54,944 nt of DNA, taken from contig NZ_FCOQ01000031.1 in NCBI RefSeq assembly GCF_900021165.1, forward strand, positions 162,208 through 217,151. The letters are read 5' to 3'. The number at the start of each line of letters is the position of its first letter. The stretch's first letter is position 1. The DNA comes from Paenibacillus phocaeensis. Lineage in GTDB: Bacteria; Bacillota; Bacilli; Paenibacillales; Paenibacillaceae. Of this stretch, positions 15,630-23,913 are shown one piece after another. A program made the position numbers and the translations under genes. The notes beneath the pieces are model-generated. The model had not been told where the DNA came from. It searched no databases and saw only the letters and a program-made list of their open reading frames with translations.

Positions 15630-15705
15630 CATTACATGCATTTTACGCAGATGATCTTTACTTGCATCCAAGACTCTAGCTTAGCTTGGAAGGAGATCCG
15701 CATTC

Positions 15706-17073
15706 ATGCCCTCCAAAAAAATTACGGTACAAATCATGAGTCCGGGCATTCTGGAAGACGACATCCTCGTGCTCGGAGACATGCTGATCAAACAGTGGAA
15801 AATCCCGACGCATCTTCCGCTTCTGCTCGCCTTCGGATCATTCCGGCACCGTGTCAAAGTGATTCCCTTATCCAGATCCGACGGAGTTCGCATGAGTTCT
15901 GGCCTTGCAAGGAAAATGGGAATTCAGCCGCGGTCGCCGCTGCGACTCATCTACCGGCCGCATTCCTCAACCCTTCAATTGGGTCCTCTGCTCGGCATCC
16001 TGCTGAGCCAGGATTTCCCGGGGAATCCGGAAAGGCCGTTTGGCCAAATGACCTTGTTCTGCAAGGAGCTCGTGAACGCCTGCGCACGCCAAGGGGTATT
16101 CGTCTACTTCTTCACCCCGAAACACATCGGCACCAACGCAGGCCAGGTCTCCGGCTGGGTCTATGGCAACGGGTGGAAGCAAACCCAGCTGCCCGCCGCA
16201 GACGTCTTCTACAATCGGCTGAATTCGCGGAAGTTAGAGAACAAACCTAGCGTACAGCATTTTATGAAAGAAGTAAAATCCCGCTACGGGAGCCATTTTT
16301 TCAATGAAAAATATCTCGACAAAACCGAAGTGTTCGACGCGCTGGGCCGAGACGTCTCCGTGCAGCGTTACCTGCCGGAATCGCATCTGTTCCGCAACTA
16401 CGCCATGCTGAAAGCGATGTGCGCCAAATATCCGGTCGTCTTCCTGAAACCGATCAAGGGAAGTCTGGGCAAGGGCATTATCCGCATCTCGCGGCTGGAA
16501 GGCGGCGCTTACCAGACGTTAACCGCCCAGGTCGGCGGCACGCGGCGGCAGGTTTATCCGAACCTCACCAAGCTGTTTACGTCGTTATCCGGCAAGATGA
16601 AGGCGACCCGCTATCAGATCCAGCAAGGTCTCCATTTAATCGAGGTGGATCATCGACCGGTGGATTTTCGCGCGTTGGTTCAGAAGAATCTGTCCGGCAA
16701 ATGGAACACGACCTCCATCGTCGCACGGATTGCCGGCAGCCAGCATTTCGTCTCCAACCTGGCCCGAGGCGGCACGCTCAGCACGGTGAAGGAGGCGATC
16801 GCCCGCAGCTCGCTGCCGCCTGGCATCAAGAGTAAAGTGGCTCCAAGGCTGAAGAAGGCAGCCCTGGATCTCGCCCAAAGCGTGGATGCGCAGATCCCGG
16901 CCCATTTCGGGGAATTCGGCATTGATCTGGCGGTGGAGACGAGCGGCCGAGTATGGCTGCTGGAGGTGAATTCCAAGCCGTCCAAGAATGACAATACCCC
17001 GATGGGCGAAGGCAAGATCCGCCCCTCGGTCAAGCAAGTGATCGAATATACCCGCTATTTGTCCGGCTTTTAG
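15706..17073 (+). CDS. YheC/YheD family ATP-grasp protein, long form (1 of 5)
   Basis: 455 residues, the long (YheD-like) form. About residues 1-95 are a beta-rich N-terminal domain that short members lack. LGPLLGILLSQ begins the core and LPAADVFYNRLNSRK follows. The ATP-grasp part includes KYPVVFLKPIKGSLGKGI (nucleotide-binding lysine and glycine loop), VDFRALVQKNLSGKW, and the metal-binding end GRVWLLEVNSKPSK. Family members are associated with the endospore coat; the substrate ligated is unknown. AAGGAGATCC leads the ATG at 15706. First gene of the array. Confidence 0.9.
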   Translation: MPSKKITVQIMSPGILEDDILVLGDMLIKQWKIPTHLPLLLAFGSFRHRVKVIPLSRSDGVRMSSGLARKMGIQPRSPLRLIYRPHSSTLQLGPLLGILLSQDFPGNPERPFGQMTLFCKELVNACARQGVFVYFFTPKHIGTNAGQVSGWVYGNGWKQTQLPAADVFYNRLNSRKLENKPSVQHFMKEVKSRYGSHFFNEKYLDKTEVFDALGRDVSVQRYLPESHLFRNYAMLKAMCAKYPVVFLKPIKGSLGKGIIRISRLEGGAYQTLTAQVGGTRRQVYPNLTKLFTSLSGKMKATRYQIQQGLHLIEVDHRPVDFRALVQKNLSGKWNTTSIVARIAGSQHFVSNLARGGTLSTVKEAIARSSLPPGIKSKVAPRLKKAALDLAQSVDAQIPAHFGEFGIDLAVETSGRVWLLEVNSKPSKNDNTPMGEGKIRPSVKQVIEYTRYLSGF

Positions 17074-17113
17074 AGACGGCAGGTCAAGAGCCTCGGGAAG
17101 GAGGGAATCCGCC

Positions 17114-18226
17114 ATGAACAGAACACCTCAGGGGACCGTTGCCATCCTCGTCGCGGAAAGCGCCGGACCGCTTCCCTTTGCGGAAGCGGCGTTCTGCCGC
17201 AGATTATGCCGCATCGGGGAAAGGCAGGGACTCACGGTATACGTCTTCTGCCTCGGCTGGATCGCATCGGGGAACGCTGCCGGAATTCCGGGCTACACCT
17301 ATGAACACGAGACCTGGGTTCGCAAATGGTTCCCCCGGCCGGACATCATCTATGACCGTGCCCTGACCCATGACCGCAAGCAGCAGCTCCGCAAGCATCG
17401 CCTGCTCGCAAGATTGACTGCCGAGCATCCCTTCGTTTATCTCGCTCGGGGACTGGCGGGCAAATGGGCGGTCTATCAAGCTCTGCTTCAATGCCCGGAG
17501 GCTGCCGCACATTTGCCGGAGACGGCGCTTTATCAAGGGCAGGCCCAGTTGGACGAATGGCTGCAAGCCCATGACGGCGAAGCTTTCCTGAAACCGCGGA
17601 ACGGTACCCATGGGAAGCGGACACTGCATGTCAAGTGGGATCCGCCTCGCGGTGAAGTCAAGATCATGGGCCGGAGCGGGCGGAATACGATCTTCCGGCG
17701 CCGTTTTCCCACCAAGCAAGCAGGGCTGGAGTGGGTTGACCGGTTTACCGGAAGAAGGCCGTTCCTGATTCAGCCGTATTTGCAGTTGAACAACTCGGAC
17801 GGTGAACCGTTCGACGTCCGCGTGCTCATGCAGAAGAATGCCAAGGGCGAATGGAGCCTGACCGGGATGGCGGTCCGCGTGGGCCGCAAGGATTCGCTGA
17901 CGTCCAATCTGCACGGAGGGGGTACCGCTCACCCGGCACGGCCTTTTCTCATTCGGGCACTCGGGGAACTTGGCGGCAAAGCCGCTGAAGCAGCGATCCG
18001 CAAACTGTCACTCTTGATTCCGGCCTACCTGGAGACCCGTTTCGGCAGGCTGGCGGAACTGGGCCTGGATTTCGGGGTGGACCGCCAAGGAAGCGTATGG
18101 GTGCTGGAGGTCAACTCCAAACCGGGACGCTCCTCATTTCTTCGGATCGGCGATCCGGAAACCGCCAGGAGGTCGCTGGAAAATCCGATTGGCTATGCCC
18201 GCTATTTACTGCTGAGCAAACCCTGA
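17114..18226 (+). CDS. YheC/YheD family ATP-grasp protein, short form (2 of 5)
   Basis: 370 residues, short (YheC-like) form starting directly with the core (GTVAILVAESAGPL). WFPRPDIIYDRALTHDRK corresponds to the PDVIYNR element of its relatives but has D for N. The nucleotide loop is FLKPRNGTHGKRTLHV, where the usual glycine-rich end is altered. FDVRVLMQKNAKGEWSLTGM and GSVWVLEVNSKPGRS complete the ATP-grasp site. GAAGGAGGG precedes the ATG at 17114, 40 bp after the previous gene. Likely catalytically competent, but the changed loop may alter specificity (inference). Confidence 0.9.
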   Translation: MNRTPQGTVAILVAESAGPLPFAEAAFCRRLCRIGERQGLTVYVFCLGWIASGNAAGIPGYTYEHETWVRKWFPRPDIIYDRALTHDRKQQLRKHRLLARLTAEHPFVYLARGLAGKWAVYQALLQCPEAAAHLPETALYQGQAQLDEWLQAHDGEAFLKPRNGTHGKRTLHVKWDPPRGEVKIMGRSGRNTIFRRRFPTKQAGLEWVDRFTGRRPFLIQPYLQLNNSDGEPFDVRVLMQKNAKGEWSLTGMAVRVGRKDSLTSNLHGGGTAHPARPFLIRALGELGGKAAEAAIRKLSLLIPAYLETRFGRLAELGLDFGVDRQGSVWVLEVNSKPGRSSFLRIGDPETARRSLENPIGYARYLLLSKP

Positions 18227-18249
18227 TCACTTTTAGGAGGATAAAATCC

Positions 18250-19626
18250 ATGAGTTTGACTTTTTGCAACGTCCATTTCACGCAAGCCCCCGAGCGGGTG
18301 GTTTACGTGTCAGGGGCTCTAATGAAGAATCTGAAGTTGTCCGGAAAAAAGTCGGTTCATCTAAGACTCGGCGCGGAACGGGTTCCCGCCACCATCAAAC
18401 GGATTCACAAGGCGGGAAAACACCTCTATCTGGCCAGCGGCGTTCGCAGGGGCATTAAAATCCCCAAGCCCGGCGGCGTCTACCTCCGAAGCCTCCAGGA
18501 GGGGGAAGTGCAGATCGGCCCGCTCATCGGCGTCTTATCCGATGGGCCCACCTCCTCCCAGACGAATCCGTTTGGCTCGCGCACCGGGTTCATCAAGCAA
18601 CTGCTCAGGCAAGGGAGCCGGATCTCTTATATTTTCGCGTTCACCCCCAGGGACATCCACTGGGAGGACGAAACAGTCAACGGCTATTTCCTGAACGAAG
18701 CCGGACGGTTTATTCGTAAACGGGTGCCGCTGCCCGACGTCGTTTACAACCGCCTTCCCAGCCGGCGGGCCGAAACCACAAGCTCGATCAATCAGCTGCG
18801 GGAGCGGTTCGTGCGCCGCAGGATCCCTTTTTTCAACTGGAGCTTCTTTAACAAATCCGATATTTACCGATTGCTGGAGAAGGATGCGGCAGTCGGCCGC
18901 TACGTTCCCGAGTCGATCATGAGCCCGACGTCCGAGCAAATCAAGGAGATGCTGGAGAGGCATTCCCTGGTTTACTACAAGCCGAACAGCGGCAGCTTAG
19001 GCAACGGAATTTACCGCCTGTCCTATATTCCGAGAAGCGGATACTATGCCCGGTATCGGAAAAACGGACGCAACGCCCTGCTGCGCTTCACTTCCTTCGC
19101 CAGCCTGATGCGCACGCTGCAAGCCAGGCACGGACGCGCACTTCGCGGATATGTAGCCCAGCAAGGGATACGCCTGATCGAAATCGACAGCTGCCCAATC
19201 GATTTCCGGTTCCATATGCATAAGAACGGCAGGAACCAATGGGTTGTCGTTGGCATCGGGGCGAAGAAAGCCGGCAAAGGCAGCGTGACGACCCACTTAA
19301 AGAACGGAGGCTCCTTGCTCACGCCGGAGCAGGCTCTCAGCCGCGCGTTTGGTTCACGGGCCGACGAGGTGCTGCGGAACGCCAAATCCGTCGCCATCAC
19401 CTTGGCCGAAGCGATCGAATCCCACCAACAACATCTGATCGGCGAGATCGGGTTTGATATCGGGATCGACCGGGACGAGAAGATCTGGATGTTTGAAGCC
19501 AACGCCAAGCCGGGCCGTTCGATCTTCAAGCATCCTTCGCTTCGGGCAGAAGGGAAAGCTTCGGTGGATCACATCTTGGATCATTGCCTCTACTTGAGCA
19601 AATTCCGGAGGAGGGATGGCTCATGA
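18250..19626 (+). CDS. YheC/YheD family ATP-grasp protein, long form (3 of 5)
   Basis: 458 residues from the ATG at 18250, which has TAGGAGG 9 bp upstream; the open frame extends further upstream into the previous gene and is not used. Long form: a beta-rich N-terminal domain (about residues 1-90), then IGPLIGVLSDGPTSSQ and PLPDVVYNRLPSRR. YYKPNSGSLGNGIYRLSY is the nucleotide loop, with N replacing the usual second lysine. IDFRFHMHKNGRNQW and KIWMFEANAKPGRS finish the site. The stop overlaps the next start (ATGA), so both are made together. Confidence 0.9.
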   Translation: MSLTFCNVHFTQAPERVVYVSGALMKNLKLSGKKSVHLRLGAERVPATIKRIHKAGKHLYLASGVRRGIKIPKPGGVYLRSLQEGEVQIGPLIGVLSDGPTSSQTNPFGSRTGFIKQLLRQGSRISYIFAFTPRDIHWEDETVNGYFLNEAGRFIRKRVPLPDVVYNRLPSRRAETTSSINQLRERFVRRRIPFFNWSFFNKSDIYRLLEKDAAVGRYVPESIMSPTSEQIKEMLERHSLVYYKPNSGSLGNGIYRLSYIPRSGYYARYRKNGRNALLRFTSFASLMRTLQARHGRALRGYVAQQGIRLIEIDSCPIDFRFHMHKNGRNQWVVVGIGAKKAGKGSVTTHLKNGGSLLTPEQALSRAFGSRADEVLRNAKSVAITLAEAIESHQQHLIGEIGFDIGIDRDEKIWMFEANAKPGRSIFKHPSLRAEGKASVDHILDHCLYLSKFRRRDGS

Positions 19627-20747
19627 GCAATCCGCTCTTGAGCGAGAAGAAGCCGGTCGTCGCCGTGCTGACGGTCGATGATAACGACAGGCTGTTCCGC
19701 GGTAACCGCAACAACTTCAGAGACCTCGTCAAAACCGGGCAGGAGCTGGATTGCCCCGTCTATATCGTCACGGCCAGAGACCTGAAGCTTGGCGCCAAAC
19801 GAGTTCAAGGATATTTGTTCCATTCGGAGGAGAAAACGTGGAAGAAGCATTGGTTCCCTTTGCCTGACGTCATCTACAACCGCATTCCCTTGCGGGAGGA
19901 TGAGCGAAAACCGGAGGTGCGCCGCAAAATCGAAGAGGTGCTCCAGCACGAATCGATCCAGCTCTTTAATCCATTCTTCTTCAACAAGCGCCGCCTGTTC
20001 GAATGGCTGAAGAAGGGCCGGTCCACCCGAACGCTCGTACCGGACACCAAAAAAATGATGGGCCCCAAAACCCTGAATGCCATGCTGGAGAAATACGGCA
20101 GCCTCTACCTGAAACCGGAAAGCGGCAAAGCTGGAAAGGGCATCATGTTGCTGCGGCTGGACCCGGACGATCTCAAGCCGTACCGGCTCACGATCCAAGG
20201 GAAGCGGCGCCGGAACGTCGTATATAAGACCGCCAAGCTGCCCTTGTTATGGAAGAGAATCAAGCGGGAGGCCGGGACAACGCCGTATATCATGCAGGAG
20301 AGCATCGAACTGACATCCTATCGCGGCCGCCACTTCGACATGCGCGTGCTCGTGCAGAAAAACGGCAAAGGCCTGTGGATGGTCACCGGGATCGGCGCCC
20401 GTCTGGCGGGTCCGAAGCGGATCACGACCCACGTTCCCCAAGGCGGCAGCATCGAGGATCCGGAGAAGATGCTTCTTCCGGCCTTCGGGGCCGATATGAC
20501 GGCGCTGCTGCTCAGCCGGATCAAATCGAGCTCCCTCTTGATTGCCAAGCAAATCGAGAAGGAATCCGGCTTCCTCCTTGGGGAGATGTCCATGGATCTT
20601 GGGGTAGACACCAACGGCCGCCTGTGGTTTTTCGAAGCCAATGCCAAGCCGATGAAATTCGATGAACCGCATATCCGCAAGAAATCGCTGGAACGGATTT
20701 TTCAATACAGCCAGTATCTATCCCGCCAACCGAAGTTCAAGGCGTAA
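19623..20747 (+). CDS. YheC/YheD family ATP-grasp protein, short form (4 of 5)
   Basis: 374 residues, short form. KPVVAVLTVDDNDRLFRGN starts the core and PLPDVIYNRIPLRED follows. SLYLKPESGKAGKGIMLLRL is the nucleotide loop with the full glycine pattern. FDMRVLVQKNGKGLWMVTGI and GRLWFFEANAKPMKFD form the metal-binding end. The ATG at 19623 overlaps the previous stop and is led by GGAGGAGGG. It pairs with gene 3 as a long-short couple, repeating the order of genes 1 and 2. Confidence 0.9.
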   Translation: MSNPLLSEKKPVVAVLTVDDNDRLFRGNRNNFRDLVKTGQELDCPVYIVTARDLKLGAKRVQGYLFHSEEKTWKKHWFPLPDVIYNRIPLREDERKPEVRRKIEEVLQHESIQLFNPFFFNKRRLFEWLKKGRSTRTLVPDTKKMMGPKTLNAMLEKYGSLYLKPESGKAGKGIMLLRLDPDDLKPYRLTIQGKRRRNVVYKTAKLPLLWKRIKREAGTTPYIMQESIELTSYRGRHFDMRVLVQKNGKGLWMVTGIGARLAGPKRITTHVPQGGSIEDPEKMLLPAFGADMTALLLSRIKSSSLLIAKQIEKESGFLLGEMSMDLGVDTNGRLWFFEANAKPMKFDEPHIRKKSLERIFQYSQYLSRQPKFKA

Positions 20748-20783
20748 GACGGAGATCCAGCAAACTATAGGAGGGCGGCAGCA

Positions 20784-21338
20784 ATGGAGATCAGGGCTGT
20801 AACCATAGAAGCCGGAGTTCCTTGGGAACTGCAGCACGGCGAAATTCTGGCATTCATCCGAAAATACGGCACCGGCCGCGTCCCGCCTGGCGTCCTCCGC
20901 GCTCTGCTGCGGCTGACCCCGGGCGACCTTGACCGGCCTGGCTGCTCCCTGCTCGTCGCCCGGATCCGGGCGGAGGACGGCGAACGACTGGCCGGCATCG
21001 CCTGCGCCGCGGATTACGGACGCACGCTTTGCGTTGTTGTCGTCCATCCGCTCTATCGCGGCCGGGGCGTGGGCACGAAGTTGCTTCAAGCCCAGTTGCA
21101 CCGCCTGAAGGAGTTCAGTTGCCCGGTTGCGTTAAACCAAGTTGCCAGCCTGCGAATGTGCTTTCGCGCCGGGTTGACCGCATCCGGTCTGATCCGGAAC
21201 CGGAACGGCCAGACGATGCTCCTCATGGAGGCACGGCCCGTTTCCCCAGGGCTCAGCGAACCGGCCGCCCATTACAGCAAAGAAGGTGATACGGTTGTCA
21301 CAACCCGTCCTGGGCATCCTGACCTTGTACCTCAATGA
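20784..21338 (+). CDS. GNAT family N-acetyltransferase inside the ATP-grasp array
   Basis: 184 residues. The acetyl-CoA binding motif is clear: LCVVVVHPLYRGRGVGTKLLQAQ (the Q/RxxGxG/A loop). Motifs beyond it are short, as in small GNAT enzymes. GGAGGGCGGC precedes the ATG at 20784. The last 15 residues overlap the next gene, whose TTG start lies at 21295. Its presence inside the YheC/YheD array suggests it acylates a product or protein of the same pathway, but the acceptor cannot be inferred from the sequence. Confidence 0.85.
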   Translation: MEIRAVTIEAGVPWELQHGEILAFIRKYGTGRVPPGVLRALLRLTPGDLDRPGCSLLVARIRAEDGERLAGIACAADYGRTLCVVVVHPLYRGRGVGTKLLQAQLHRLKEFSCPVALNQVASLRMCFRAGLTASGLIRNRNGQTMLLMEARPVSPGLSEPAAHYSKEGDTVVTTRPGHPDLVPQ

Positions 21339-22404
21339 CAAGAAGCAGCTGGAGGAACGGCATATCTACCAGCGCATGATCACCGAGGGACAAAAAATCG
21401 GCCTGGACATTTTTGTGTTCACGCCGATGGACGTTTATGATCAGAAGAAGCAGATTTTTGCGCTTGAGTATGACCCGAAAGGCAAAAGGTGGTTCCGTAA
21501 ATGGCGCAGCTTCCCGGACCTGATCTTCGATCGCTGCCGCATCCAGCGAAGCAAACGGTTCGAACAGCTGCTGCGGTTCCGGGCGCGCTATAGTCATCTG
21601 ACCTTCCTCAACCGGCCGCTGCGCAACAAGTGGACGATATACCAAACCTTGTCCCGAAAGAGCAGATTTCGGGACAATCTGCCGGATACCGTGCTGTTCC
21701 AGAGCAGCAGCGACGTGATGGGCCTGCTCAAGAAGCATTCCGCCGTCTACGTCAAGCCGATTAACGGCACCGGCGGCCGGGGGATCCTGCGGGTAGAGCG
21801 CCTGGGCGGCGATCTGTTCCTGGTTCAGGGGCGGCGGCAGAATCGGAGCATCATCACTCCCCAGAAAATGCACAAATCCCGGCTGATCGCCTTCCTGCTG
21901 GGGTGGAAGGGAAGCGGCCGCTTTATCGCGCAGCAAGGCATTCAGATCAAGCTGCCGAGCGGCCGCGTTCACGACTACCGGATGCTCGTTCAGAAGAACG
22001 GCCAAGGCAAATGGGAGATGACCGGCTGTGCCGGCCGTGTAGGCCCTCCTCGCAGCGTCACCTCGAATCTCCACGGCGGAGGCCATGCGGTAGCGATGAG
22101 TACGCTGTTGAAGCAGTGGATTCCCGGCGAGGAACGGCGGCAGGAGGTTCAACGATCGGCGGAGAGGCTCAGCCTGGAGGTCGCCGCCTACTTGGAGGAG
22201 ACTTTCGGGGCCTTGTGCGAGCTCGCTCTGGATTTGGCGATCAATCGTCATGGCCAGATCTATCTGCTTGAGGTGAATCCCAAACCGGCTCGCGAGGTAT
22301 TCAATCAGTCGGGCGATCCCCAAGCGTACCGCGCAGCGATCGTCAAACCGCTGGAATACGCGCTGTGGTTGTATAAACACAAAGCCGCTTCTCTCTCCGG
22401 TTAG
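21295..22404 (+). CDS. YheC/YheD family ATP-grasp protein, short form (5 of 5)
   Basis: 369 residues from the TTG at 21295, chosen because AGAAGGTGAT lies at the right distance; an in-frame GTG at 21286 lacks a good site. Short form: QPVLGILTLYLNDKKQLEE, then SFPDLIFDRCRIQRSK, where the PDVIYNR element is altered as in gene 2. AVYVKPINGTGGRGILRV is the nucleotide loop, YRMLVQKNGQGKWEMTG and QIYLLEVNPKPARE the C-terminal site. It overlaps the GNAT gene by 44 bp. A 12-bp perfect inverted repeat follows, ending the array. Confidence 0.9.
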   Translation: MSQPVLGILTLYLNDKKQLEERHIYQRMITEGQKIGLDIFVFTPMDVYDQKKQIFALEYDPKGKRWFRKWRSFPDLIFDRCRIQRSKRFEQLLRFRARYSHLTFLNRPLRNKWTIYQTLSRKSRFRDNLPDTVLFQSSSDVMGLLKKHSAVYVKPINGTGGRGILRVERLGGDLFLVQGRRQNRSIITPQKMHKSRLIAFLLGWKGSGRFIAQQGIQIKLPSGRVHDYRMLVQKNGQGKWEMTGCAGRVGPPRSVTSNLHGGGHAVAMSTLLKQWIPGEERRQEVQRSAERLSLEVAAYLEETFGALCELALDLAINRHGQIYLLEVNPKPAREVFNQSGDPQAYRAAIVKPLEYALWLYKHKAASLSG

Positions 22405-22420
22405 GAGGGAAGCGGCTTTG
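22380..22420. terminator. Hairpin at the end of the ATP-grasp array
   Basis: Perfect 12-bp arms CAAAGCCGCTTC (22380-22391) and GAAGCGGCTTTG (22409-22420) overlap the last gene's stop codon. There is no long T-tract, but the stem is strong and lies between convergent genes. Confidence 0.65.
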
Positions 22421-22446
22421 TTGCAAACACAACTTGCGCTCATTCT

Positions 22447-23703
22447 TCATTCGCCGCGTTGTTGCCGCCTGCGCAGCATCCGGCCGAATACGCCTAATAT
22501 CGGCAACAGCAACACTGCGGAAGCCAGCAGGGAAGCCCGGATGGAGACCCGGCTTCCGATCCATCCCACGGCCGGCCCTCCCGCGGTCTGGCCAAGCGCG
22601 TCCGATTGGCTGACCATCGACAGGACCGTGGCCCGGCTGTCGCTGCGAAGATTCATGTTGAGCCAGGTCGCGTAAATCGGTTCGCTCACGGCAACGGCTA
22701 CGCTCACGACCAGGACGGAGGCCAGCGCCCAGACGAAGTCCGTCGCCAGAAAAAGCGAGAAGATGCCGGCAATGCGAATGAAAGTCAGCCAAAACATAGC
22801 TGCGGAAACGGTTTGCTCACGGTTCATGTTCAGCTTGGTTTCGGTGAAGCTTACCGCCAGCATGCTCAAAATCGTAGAAGCCGCGCTGATCAGGCCAAAC
22901 CAGACGGCTACCTTCAGCATCCCTTCCGGAAAACCAATTTCCCGGATCAGATGAATCTCCCAAAGCCGGTCGTAGCCTTCCGAAGCCGCGCCGCTAAACA
23001 GTGTGACGCCTACGATCAGCAGCAGCAGCGGGCTGCGGGCGATCACCTTGGCTCCGGTTCTCCAGGTTTGACCCATCTCCCGGAAATGGGAGGTTCTCCC
23101 GCCTCGCGGCGGCCGGACAAAACGCGTCTCCTTCATCCTCCGGATCAGAAGCAAACCAAGCGCAACATACATCAGCCCTCCCGCCAGATAAGGCAGATTG
23201 GGCGCCAGCACCGAAAGCCCTACGCTGACGCCGATTCCCAGCAGCGATGCCGCCAGCGCCACGCGTTTGGCGCGCATAAAGACGGCTCCGGCGGCCGATT
23301 CTCCGACTTCATCGACCATCCAGGCGCTGTCTGCACCGCTGATAAAGGTGTGGCCGATCCCGAACACCACTTGGGCCAGCATCACCCACGCGACCGACGG
23401 GATCAACGGGCCTAATTCCTGGAGCCATAGAATGCTGCCTTCGAACATAAATCCCATGCCCAAAATGAACATCCCGATAATAATCGACAGCTTGCGGCTG
23501 TAAGTATCGGCAATCACGCCGGTAATTCCTTCGAAGATCAGCACCGTCAACTCCAGAACGGTACCGACCAGGACAAGCTCAAACGGATTCAGGCCCAGTT
23601 GAGTCACGTAATAAATGCTGTAAGTTGTAAAGATCGTGCTGCTAGCAAGAGAAGTGAACCAGTTCATCAAATAAAATACTTTTGCCGATTGATTGTTATG
23701 CAA
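22447..23703 (-). CDS. MFS transporter
   Basis: 418 residues, about twelve hydrophobic segments, major facilitator superfamily. FEGITGVIADTYSRKLSIIIGMFILG carries the GxxxDxxxRK-type loop between helices 2 and 3. The overall look is of a drug/proton antiporter of the tetracycline-resistance-like group; substrate unknown. The start is a TTG at 23703 with AGGCGG (23717-23712) as ribosome binding site. That site lies in a 6-bp GC stem and a 33-codon ORF is found upstream, suggesting translational control (see 23712-23863). It lies downstream of the HAD gene on the same strand and converges with the ATP-grasp array. Confidence 0.9.
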   Translation of the reverse strand: MHNNQSAKVFYLMNWFTSLASSTIFTTYSIYYVTQLGLNPFELVLVGTVLELTVLIFEGITGVIADTYSRKLSIIIGMFILGMGFMFEGSILWLQELGPLIPSVAWVMLAQVVFGIGHTFISGADSAWMVDEVGESAAGAVFMRAKRVALAASLLGIGVSVGLSVLAPNLPYLAGGLMYVALGLLLIRRMKETRFVRPPRGGRTSHFREMGQTWRTGAKVIARSPLLLLIVGVTLFSGAASEGYDRLWEIHLIREIGFPEGMLKVAVWFGLISAASTILSMLAVSFTETKLNMNREQTVSAAMFWLTFIRIAGIFSLFLATDFVWALASVLVVSVAVAVSEPIYATWLNMNLRSDSRATVLSMVSQSDALGQTAGGPAVGWIGSRVSIRASLLASAVLLLPILGVFGRMLRRRQQRGE

Positions 23704-23711
23704 AACGGATT

Positions 23712-23795
23712 CCGCCTTTCAGGCAGGCGGCACGTCATCTCAGTTTAGAAAGTCATAAGATCTATTCGCGATCCAACCGCAACATGCAGCCGCCT
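23712..23795 (-). promoter_or_regulatory. Putative translational attenuator of the MFS gene
   Basis: On the minus strand three segments can pair in two mutually exclusive ways. Segment 1, AGGCGGC (23795-23789), lies inside the leader ORF (codons 23-25). Segment 2, GCCGCCT (23731-23725), lies after its stop. Segment 3, AGGCGG (23717-23712), is the ribosome binding site of the MFS gene. Segments 2 and 3 form a 6-bp GC stem with a 7-base loop, hiding the site. Segments 1 and 2 can form a perfect 7-bp stem that would free it. This resembles attenuators in front of resistance genes; not tested. Confidence 0.55.
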
Positions 23796-23863
23796 AACCG
23801 ATGTTCTTGTTTGTTCCTGATAAGTTCCTCAAAGTTGGCTGGTACGGGATAGGTTTGTCGCAT
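23762..23863 (-). CDS. 33-residue leader ORF upstream of the MFS transporter
   Basis: A short frame with ATG at 23863 and TAG at 23764-23762. It is preceded by GGAGGTG at ideal spacing (8 bases from GGAGG to ATG). The peptide begins MRQTYPVPANFEELIRNKQE and ends MLRLDRE; it is hydrophilic, with no signal peptide, and is not a family I recognise. It starts 50 bp after the HAD stop and ends 58 bp before the MFS start. Segment 1 of the attenuator described above lies in its codons 23-25, so a ribosome moving through or stalling here would change whether the MFS site is exposed. It could instead be a genuine small protein. Confidence 0.5.
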   Translation of the reverse strand: MRQTYPVPANFEELIRNKQEHRLGGCMLRLDRE

Positions 23864-23913
23864 GAAAAACACCTCCAAAATAATTAAAAACCTAAATCTG
23901 AAAAAACGATGGC

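Noticed and set aside
21298..22443. 381-codon minus-strand frame opposite the last ATP-grasp gene
   Set aside because: Antisense shadow; the plus-strand frame has conserved ATP-grasp motifs.
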